Source: Planctomycetota bacterium
GTDB lineage: Bacteria > Planctomycetota > JAJSAM01
Direction of reading: 5' to 3'
Assembly: GCA_029932425.1 (NCBI GenBank)
Contig: JAOZQC010000203.1
Span: 1-6,451, forward strand
Length of the DNA: 6,451 nucleotides
A program made the position numbers and the translations under genes. A model generated the notes under the pieces. That model worked only from the letters and a program-made list of their open reading frames with translations, had not been told where the DNA came from and searched no databases. Shown in pieces: positions 1-4,458 of the stretch (positions within the stretch are counted from its first letter, which is position 1; every line of letters starts with the position of its first letter).

Positions 1-750
1 GAGCATGATCATCGACACCTTGCGTCGTGTCGTCTCGCGGTCCTGCTCGAGCTTCTTCGCCGCGGTCTCGAGCGCCCGTTTCTTCCGGGAGTTCGGCTTC
101 GCGGCCAGGCGGGCGAGATCCCGCTCGATCGCCGCGCGCCGCGCTTCGATCCGGTCCGGCCGGTCGAGAATGCGGGTCGTGGCCCGGGTGTAATCCCGGA
201 GCTTCCGGGTGTACGACCTGTCCCAGGTGCGCCCGAACTGCTTGCTGAAGGCGGCGAGGGACGTGGACGCCTTTGCCTCCAACCGGGCGAGCTCCTTGCC
301 CGCGGGGTCGTAGAAGCGGAACGCGGGCAGGTTCTTCGAGTACCGGCGGCGCAGCTCCTCGCCGCGGATCGTCTCCACGTTCGGCCGGTAGCAGTGGAAC
401 TTGCGGAGGGCGAGGCCCACCCGCTCGTTTCCGAAGACGTTCGCTTCCAGGCTCCGGGAGATCTTCCCGTCCGCGGGATCGTGGATCCGCACCAGGAAGG
501 GGGCGGAATCCGGAGAAGCGGGGGCGGCCAGGTTCCGAATGCGCTCCGCAGCGCGGAGCGTGGTCGCGGCGTACGCGGAACCGTCCGTGCGGGCGGCGAG
601 TCGAAGGTCTTTCCAGGCGACCTGGACCCGCTGCCGGCTGGCTCCGCAGCGACCGCTGCCTCAGCCCGCGTCCGCGGCGGCGGGCCGGAAGTACCAGCTC
701 GCCGCGAGGACGAGGACGCCGGCGGAGAACACCATCGGGGATCTCCTCAT
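1..750 (-). CDS. Putative exported selenoprotein with thioredoxin-like region (paralogue 1, 3' end outside the window)
   Basis: The reading frame from ATG at 750 is open to the window edge except for one TGA at codon 30, read here as selenocysteine. The start is chosen because AGGAG lies 8 bases upstream. Residues 1-28 look like a Sec signal peptide: RR near the N-terminus, a hydrophobic stretch at about 7-18, SWYF at 18-21, and Ala26-Asp27-Ala28 as a signal peptidase I site before Gly29-Sec30. The motif UGSGRC (30-35) follows. Residues 85-160 resemble a thioredoxin-like fold, with a VGLALRKFHCYR segment and a probable cis-Pro in NLPAFRFYDPAGK, but no CxxC. C35 and C120 are the only cysteines in the 250 visible codons. 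From about 180 the protein is Arg/Lys/Ala-rich and helical. It is paralogous to the gene at 931-1740, with no gap needed up to residue 120. Redox or selenium/metal handling outside the cytoplasm is an inference; the true function is unknown. If TGA were a real stop, only a 29-residue peptide would be made. Confidence 0.82.
628..652 (-). promoter_or_regulatory. Candidate bacterial SECIS stem-loop downstream of the TGA
   Basis: Counting from the base after UGA, nucleotides 10-15 (CGCUGC) pair with 27-32 (GCAGCG). After a one-base bulge, 16-17 (GG) pair with 24-25 (CC). This leaves the hexaloop AGCCAG at 18-23, and a U9-G33 wobble can extend the base. The loop has a G at its second position, about 19 bases from UGA. 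That agrees with known bacterial SECIS elements, which sit in the coding sequence with a G early in the apical loop. The fold was found by eye, without an energy calculation. Confidence 0.6.
661..663 (-). other. In-frame TGA, probable selenocysteine codon (codon 30)
   Basis: TGA falls at codon 30, counted from the ATG at 750. Upstream codons encode ...AAADAG and downstream codons encode GSGRCGASRQRVQV. Both flanks match the paralogue at 931-1740, which has TGA at the same codon number. Conservation on both sides of a stop codon in two diverged paralogues argues for translation through it. Selenocysteine insertion is the best-known mechanism. Confidence 0.82.
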
Positions 751-758
751 CGCGCGCT

Positions 759-763
759 CTCCT
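759..763 (-). promoter_or_regulatory. Ribosome binding site of the first selenoprotein gene
   Basis: AGGAG (within GAAAGGAGAG on the minus strand) ends 8 bases before the ATG at 750. It fixes that ATG as the start in preference to the internal ATG at codon 6. It also shows that translation is meant to begin upstream of the in-frame TGA. Confidence 0.8.
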
Positions 764-804
764 TTCCGGAACGGGACGCCCACCGCCCGCGTTCCCTCGC
801 TCAT

Positions 805-833
805 CGAATGAGTATAGTTCTCACTCGCTATAC
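805..833. promoter_or_regulatory. Overlapping inverted repeats across the -10 box, possible operator
   Basis: On the plus strand, CGAATGAG (805-812) and CTCACTCG (820-827) form arms matching at 7 of 8 positions around a 7-base spacer. A second perfect pair, GTATAG (812-817) and CTATAC (828-833), overlaps it. Both span the predicted -10 box, where a repressor would block polymerase. The sequence is markedly AT-richer than its surroundings. No regulator can be named from the window. Confidence 0.4.
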
Positions 834-838
834 CGCAA
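811..838 (-). promoter_or_regulatory. Sigma-70-like promoter of the first selenoprotein gene
   Basis: The -10 box TATACT (811-816) matches the consensus at 5 of 6 bases. TTGCGG (833-838) lies 16 bases upstream as a plausible -35 box. Transcription would start near 804, giving a leader of about 54 bases. The promoter lies just downstream of the terminator at 842-884, so this gene is probably transcribed separately from the selenoprotein gene upstream. Confidence 0.55.
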
Positions 839-841
839 GAA

Positions 842-884
842 CGAAACGGAAAGCGCCGCGGGCCCCGGCCGGGGCCCGCGGCGC
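842..884 (-). terminator. Strong rho-independent terminator after the second selenoprotein gene
   Basis: Positions 853-884 form a perfect 32-base palindrome with 16-base arms (GCGCCGCGGGCCCCGG and its complement), able to fold as a 14 bp GC stem with a four-base loop. On the minus strand it is followed by TTTCCGTTTCG (852-842), an interrupted T-rich tract. It begins 46 bases after the TAG at 931-933, so it terminates transcription of the gene at 931-1740. Confidence 0.8.
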
Positions 885-930
885 GGAAGAGCGCGATGGG
901 GACGGGTGGGGCCCGCCTGCGCAGGGGCTT

Positions 931-1740
931 CTACTCGGCGTTCTGGTCTCCGTGGGGAAGGAACTCGGGCCGCAGCGTGCAGGCGTCGAAGATCGCCTGC
1001 TCGTCCTCCTCGATCTTCTTCTTCTGGGCCCTGAGCTTCGCCTCCTGAGCCTCGAGCTTCCTCTTCTTCGCCGGGTTCGGCCTCTTCTCCAGGCGTGCCT
1101 TCTCCTTGTCCAGCACGATCTGGCGGCCCTCGACCTTGTCGTAGCGGTCGAGGATGTCCTTCATCTTCTTCTGGTAGTCCTTCAGCTTCATGGTGAAGCT
1201 GGCGGTCCACAGCTTCTCCATGTAGCGGGAGAAGGAGGAAAGGGACTTGGCGCGCCGCCCCTCGATCTTCGCCACCGGCTTCGCGGCGGGATCGAAGAAG
1301 TAGAACGCGGGAAGCCTCTTCTTGTGCATGTACTTGTCCTTGAGCTTCCCCTCCGGCATGTCGAGCACGTTCACCCGGTAGCAGTTGAAGCGCTTCAGGG
1401 CGAGACCCACGTTCTCGTTCCGGAAGATCGTTCCGTCGAGCTTCTTCATCGTCTTGTCGTCGGAGATGTCGCACAACCAGACGACGCTCGGCTTGTTGTT
1501 CGCCTTGAGCTCCGGGAACTCGGCCTTGATGCGGTCCTCGACGGAGAGAGCTGTCTCCCCGTACCCGGCACCGCCCGTCTTCTCCGCGAGGCGCAGGGGG
1601 GTCCAGTTCACCTGCACCCGCTGGCGGGCGGTGCCGCAGCGGCCGCCGCCTCAGCCGGCCTCCGCCGCGGCCGGCAGGAAGTACCAGCTCGCGACGATCA
1701 CCAGGGCGAGAGCGGCCCCGGCTCCGATCCACTTGCGCAT
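931..1740 (-). CDS. Putative exported selenoprotein with thioredoxin-like region (paralogue 2, complete)
   Basis: The frame encodes 269 residues from ATG at 1740 to TAG at 931-933, with an in-frame TGA at codon 30 read as selenocysteine. GGAGG lies 7 bases upstream of the ATG. Residues 1-28 form a signal peptide: MRKW, a hydrophobic core at about 5-17, SWYF at 18-21, and an Ala26-Glu27-Ala28 cleavage site. The motif UGGGRC (30-35) and RQRVQV (39-44) follow. Residues 84-165 look thioredoxin-like (KPSVVWLCDIS, NVGLALKRFNCYR, RLPAFYFFDPAAK), with C120 but no CxxC. Residues 180-250 are Lys/Glu-rich and probably helical or coiled coil. Cysteines are C35, C90, C120 and C254; only C35 and C120 are shared with the paralogue. 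An automated call would probably start at GTG 1617 (Val42), which has no obvious ribosome binding site and loses the signal peptide and Sec motif. I do not recognise the family; an extracytoplasmic redox or selenium-related role is inference. Confidence 0.86.
1618..1642 (-). promoter_or_regulatory. Candidate bacterial SECIS stem-loop downstream of the TGA
   Basis: Counting from the base after UGA, nucleotides 9-14 (CCGCUG) pair with 28-33 (CAGCGG). C15 pairs with G26 past a bulged C27, and 16-17 (GG) pair with 24-25 (CC), leaving the loop CACCGC at 18-23. Size and spacing match the candidate in the paralogue, with U-G replaced by C-G at the base pair 9-33. The loop lacks a G in its first two positions, so it fits the bacterial consensus less well. 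A tighter triloop fold is also possible. The fold was found by eye. Confidence 0.5.
1651..1653 (-). other. In-frame TGA, probable selenocysteine codon (codon 30)
   Basis: The TGA lies between codons for ...AAAEAG and GGGRCGTARQRVQV, in the same frame as both the ATG at 1740 and the long downstream reading frame. Across residues 29-51, 17 of 23 positions match the paralogue, counting the TGA. The TGA is at the identical codon number. UGA is not generally recoded here, since both neighbouring protease genes stop at TGA. Confidence 0.85.
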
Positions 1741-1747
1741 GGAACAC

Positions 1748-1752
1748 CCTCC
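1748..1752 (-). promoter_or_regulatory. Ribosome binding site of the second selenoprotein gene
   Basis: GGAGG (within TGGAGGGTG on the minus strand) ends 7 bases before the ATG at 1740. This near-ideal site supports the ATG as the true start and argues against the GTG at 1617 downstream of the TGA. Confidence 0.85.
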
Positions 1753-1838
1753 ACTGGCGGTCCGCCCGGCGCCGTCCCCACGGCCCCGCCGCGACCGCCG
1801 CCGCCGTCACATCGGCTAGAGCACGGTCCTTCATCCAG

Positions 1839-1865
1839 AGTATACCGCCGAATCCGGGGGGGCAA
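1839..1865 (-). promoter_or_regulatory. Sigma-70-like promoter of the second selenoprotein gene
   Basis: The -10 box TATACT (1839-1844) is identical to that of the paralogue. A weak -35 candidate, TTGCCC (1860-1865), lies 15 bases upstream; other registers are possible. The predicted leader is about 92 bases. TATACTC followed shortly by GATGA is shared with the other promoter (811-816), suggesting that the promoter was duplicated with the gene. The -35 assignment is uncertain. Confidence 0.5.
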
Positions 1866-1900
1866 CAGGCAAATCGTCCTCAACTGGAGTCGCTCGATCG

Positions 1901-1923
1901 TGCGGGTGGGGTGCATTCCCGCA
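1901..1923 (-). terminator. Weak hairpin after the metalloprotease genes, possible terminator
   Basis: On the minus strand TGCGGG (1923-1918) can pair with CCCGCA (1906-1901) across an 11-base loop, beginning 11 bases after the TGA of the protease gene. No T-tract follows, so it is a poor intrinsic terminator; rho-dependent termination or readthrough is equally possible. The rest of 1741-1933 holds only the promoter and ribosome binding site of the next gene. Confidence 0.25.
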
Positions 1924-1933
1924 GCCGGGGGGT

Positions 1934-4444
1934 TCAGCGGAGGGGGGCGGCGATCCGCAGGGCCCGGGCCAGGGACTTCAGGGCCCGGTCGTAGCGGCCC
2001 GCGAGGAGGGACTCCTCCCCGCTCGCCAGGGCGTTCCGGGCCCGGTCCAGGCGCTCCTCCCCCTCCGGGTCCGGAGGGTTGAAGAGGATCCCCGAGAGCA
2101 CGCCGGAGACGTGCCGGCGCCCGGCTTCCGCCAGGTCCACGTCGATCCCGGGGAGGGTCACCTTCCCCTCCCCCCTCGCCCTCGCCTTCTTCCAGGACCG
2201 GGCCGTCCGGGAGACGAGGGTGAGGACCCTCCGCTCGCTCCGCGGGTCCCCCCCCCCGAGCTTCACCGCGGCCCGGTCCAGGGCCCGGACCGCGGCGGCG
2301 ATGCGTTTCCGCACCCCCCGCGGCAGGCCGGGGTCCGCGAGGAGCCCCGCCGCCGTCTCCCGGGACTCGAGGATCACCGCCGGCAGGGCGAAGCCGTAGT
2401 GGATGCGGGCGTCGAGGTCCAGGACGTACCCGGCGATGGAGGCCCGGAAGACGTCGGTCCCGTCCTCCGGGGGGGCGGTGATCACCGCGGTGTAGGTGCC
2501 GTCTCCCCCGTCCCGGACGAACCCCAGCGTCCCCCGGGAGGGCCCGGGGGACGGCGTGAAGCTCACGGGGAGGCCCGGCCCGTAGAGAACGCCCCGGGCG
2601 TCCCGGGCGACGAGGGTGAGGACCGCGGTGGCCCGTCCGTCGGCCTCGATCCTCCCCGGGGTGAAGAAGAGGTCGCTGCGCTCGGGATCGGGAGGACCGA
2701 GGTACCGGACGGTGACGGCGTCCGGCATCACGGCCCGGCCCGTGCCGGAGGTCACGCGCACCGTGAAGCGCTCCTCGCCGGTTTCGGGGGGAGCCCGCAC
2801 CTCCACGGAGTAGGTGCCGTCCCCCCGGTCGGTGACGGGACCGAGGATCTCGCCGCGTCCCTCCCCGGTCACGCGCACCTCGAGGCCGGGCGGCAGCCGC
2901 TCTCCGGCCAGGTTCCGGGGATCCACGAGGATCGTGGTGCGCCAGGCCCCGTCCCCCGGCACGGCGGGAGGGACGGCACGGACGATCGAACTCCCGGGAT
3001 CGGGGGCGCCGGAATCCGCGTAGAGAGCGAGGACGTAGAAGTTCAGCGGCCCTCCGTAGTTGGAGTTCGCCGCGAAGCCGACCCGGATCGTGTAGGCGCC
3101 GTCCTCCGGGAGCTCCCGGTTCTCGATGAGCGCGTCGGTGTCCGCGCCCAGGGGCCCCAGGCGGTTCTCCGCCACCAGGGGCGGCCGGATGTCCTGGGAG
3201 CGGGCGAGGAGGGTCTTCCCGTCCGGGGCGAAGAGCGTGACCTCCACGTCCGCGTCCCCGCCCACGTGCCAGGAGTCCACCTGGATGGAGATCCGGTCCC
3301 CCGCCGACCCCGTGAAGCGGTACCAGTCCTCGTCCTTCACGGTCTCCGCGGTGCCGAAGGCCACCTCGTTCAGGGCGATGGGGACGGCCGTCGCGGGGGT
3401 GTCGTTCGGCTCGCGGGGATCCTCGCCGGCCGGTAGATCGGGAAAGTCGATTCCGAAGGTGGTGAACCCTCCCTCCACCCGAACGAGGGCCGGCCGCCCC
3501 GGGTTCTCCCCGTCCGTGCCGAAAGCGCGCCCCCGGAAGTCGGCGTGGGTCCCGGCCCAGTAGGGGACCATCGTGGCCGCCCCCCGGAGGGGCAGCGCCA
3601 GCACCCGGTACGACCCGGGAGGGAGGCCCTCCACGCGCCAGGACCCGTCCGCGAGGGTGAGCGCGCCCGCCGCCGGCTGCCGCGTGAAGAGGTCGATGAC
3701 CACGATGTGGACGCCCCGGTGGTCCTTCCGGCCCTTCAGGGTGGCGCGTCCCTGCATCGCCCCCCGCGTGGTTCCCGTGCCCGCCGCGGGGTAGAGAGCG
3801 GTGACCCCCGCCACATCGTCCGGCTGCAGGGTGCGGAACCGGATCGCCCCCAGCGGCAGCTCGAAGAAGAGGGTCGACCCGCCGAGGGGCGAGTGATCCA
3901 GGCCGAGGAGATGGCCGATCTCGTGCGTCATCACGGCCTGCACGTCCGCGGCGAACTCCGTGCCGGGCGTCGTGGTCTCCCATCTCCAGGCGCGCGCCGG
4001 GGAGTCGTTCAGGATGATGTCGGCGTCGGTCATGACGCCGTTCGAGGAGTAGGGAAAGGTGAGCCCCAGGGTCAGCGGCCCGAGCAGGGAGTCGTCCCAG
4101 CGGACGAGGTTCACCCGGTCCGAGGAGTCCTGCCTCCAGGCGGAACGGTTCCGGTCCTCCACGAAGTCCACGGCGGAGGTCTTCACCGCGGCCCAGGTCT
4201 CGAAGGCCTTCCGCACCGCCGTGACCTCGAGGGGGCCGCTGGGGATGTCGATGGAGCCCCGCGTGTCGAGGTAGTACGTGATGCGGCCCCGGGCGTCCAC
4301 GTTGGGCTGGTCCGGCACCGCGAGGTTCCACTTCACCACGACTCCGTCGTGCTCGCGGAGGAAGACGTAGGCCGGGGCCGGCGCGGAGAGGAGGGCCGGG
4401 ACGAGGAGGAGGGCCGCCAGGAGGGTCCGCCGCGGCGGGCTCAC
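1934..4444 (-). CDS. Secreted matrixin-like zinc metalloprotease with PPC-like and Ig-like domains
   Basis: The gene encodes 836 residues from GTG at 4444 to TGA at 1934. The GTG is chosen because AAGGTGG lies 7 bases upstream and a signal peptide follows (PPRR, hydrophobic 8-19, cleavage near APA-YVF). Residues 26-219 form a metzincin catalytic domain with HEIGHLLGLDH: H174, H178 and H184 as zinc ligands and E175 as catalytic base. MTDADIILND (138-147) is typical of the strand before it in matrixins. The expected Met-turn methionine is Leu192. Then come a carboxypeptidase-regulatory-like beta-sandwich (about 228-310), a PPC-like domain starting REPNDTP (344 to about 470), two Ig-like repeats (about 490-588 and 592-686) with GDGTY motifs, and a helical tail (690-836) ending in a TPR-like helix pair. 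No sorting signal or transmembrane anchor is visible. It probably degrades extracellular protein; the substrate is unknown. It is paralogous to the gene upstream and overlaps its stop codon. Confidence 0.9.
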   Translation of the reverse strand: MSPPRRTLLAALLLVPALLSAPAPAYVFLREHDGVVVKWNLAVPDQPNVDARGRITYYLDTRGSIDIPSGPLEVTAVRKAFETWAAVKTSAVDFVEDRNRSAWRQDSSDRVNLVRWDDSLLGPLTLGLTFPYSSNGVMTDADIILNDSPARAWRWETTTPGTEFAADVQAVMTHEIGHLLGLDHSPLGGSTLFFELPLGAIRFRTLQPDDVAGVTALYPAAGTGTTRGAMQGRATLKGRKDHRGVHIVVIDLFTRQPAAGALTLADGSWRVEGLPPGSYRVLALPLRGAATMVPYWAGTHADFRGRAFGTDGENPGRPALVRVEGGFTTFGIDFPDLPAGEDPREPNDTPATAVPIALNEVAFGTAETVKDEDWYRFTGSAGDRISIQVDSWHVGGDADVEVTLFAPDGKTLLARSQDIRPPLVAENRLGPLGADTDALIENRELPEDGAYTIRVGFAANSNYGGPLNFYVLALYADSGAPDPGSSIVRAVPPAVPGDGAWRTTILVDPRNLAGERLPPGLEVRVTGEGRGEILGPVTDRGDGTYSVEVRAPPETGEERFTVRVTSGTGRAVMPDAVTVRYLGPPDPERSDLFFTPGRIEADGRATAVLTLVARDARGVLYGPGLPVSFTPSPGPSRGTLGFVRDGGDGTYTAVITAPPEDGTDVFRASIAGYVLDLDARIHYGFALPAVILESRETAAGLLADPGLPRGVRKRIAAAVRALDRAAVKLGGGDPRSERRVLTLVSRTARSWKKARARGEGKVTLPGIDVDLAEAGRRHVSGVLSGILFNPPDPEGEERLDRARNALASGEESLLAGRYDRALKSLARALRIAAPLR

Positions 4445-4458
4445 AGGCCCGCCACCTT
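4441..4458 (-). promoter_or_regulatory. Ribosome binding site and GTGA start/stop overlap between the proteases
   Basis: On the minus strand AAGGTGG (4458-4452), one mismatch from AAGGAGG, ends 7 bases before GTG (4444-4442), whose last two bases begin the TGA (4443-4441) of the upstream gene. This decides the downstream start even though its frame stays open far upstream. It also implies translational coupling of the two proteases. Confidence 0.75.

Noticed and set aside
853..884. Perfect 32-base palindrome as a recombination or attachment site
   Set aside because: Its place just after a stop codon and the T-rich tract on the minus strand fit an intrinsic terminator. No second copy or mobile gene is present.
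1651..1653. TGA as sequencing error, pseudogene stop, or global UGA reassignment to Trp or Gly
   Set aside because: The same codon is TGA in both paralogues with conserved flanks and no other disablement. Tryptophan is encoded by TGG throughout, and both proteases terminate at TGA.
821..1834. Minus-strand frame of 337 codons starting just after the TATACT box
   Set aside because: It is out of frame with the selenoprotein gene, has no ribosome binding site, and reads as Arg/Gly-rich shadow through the terminator.
394..3436. Long plus-strand open frames (394-2082 and 2111-3436)
   Set aside because: They run antisense to genes with recognisable domains, cross the terminator and promoters, and show only biased composition expected opposite GC-rich genes.
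1698..4331. Long minus-strand frame of 877 codons overlapping the complete protease
   Set aside because: Its translation is Arg/Gly/Pro/His-rich with no recognisable domain; it is a high-GC shadow of the metalloprotease frame.
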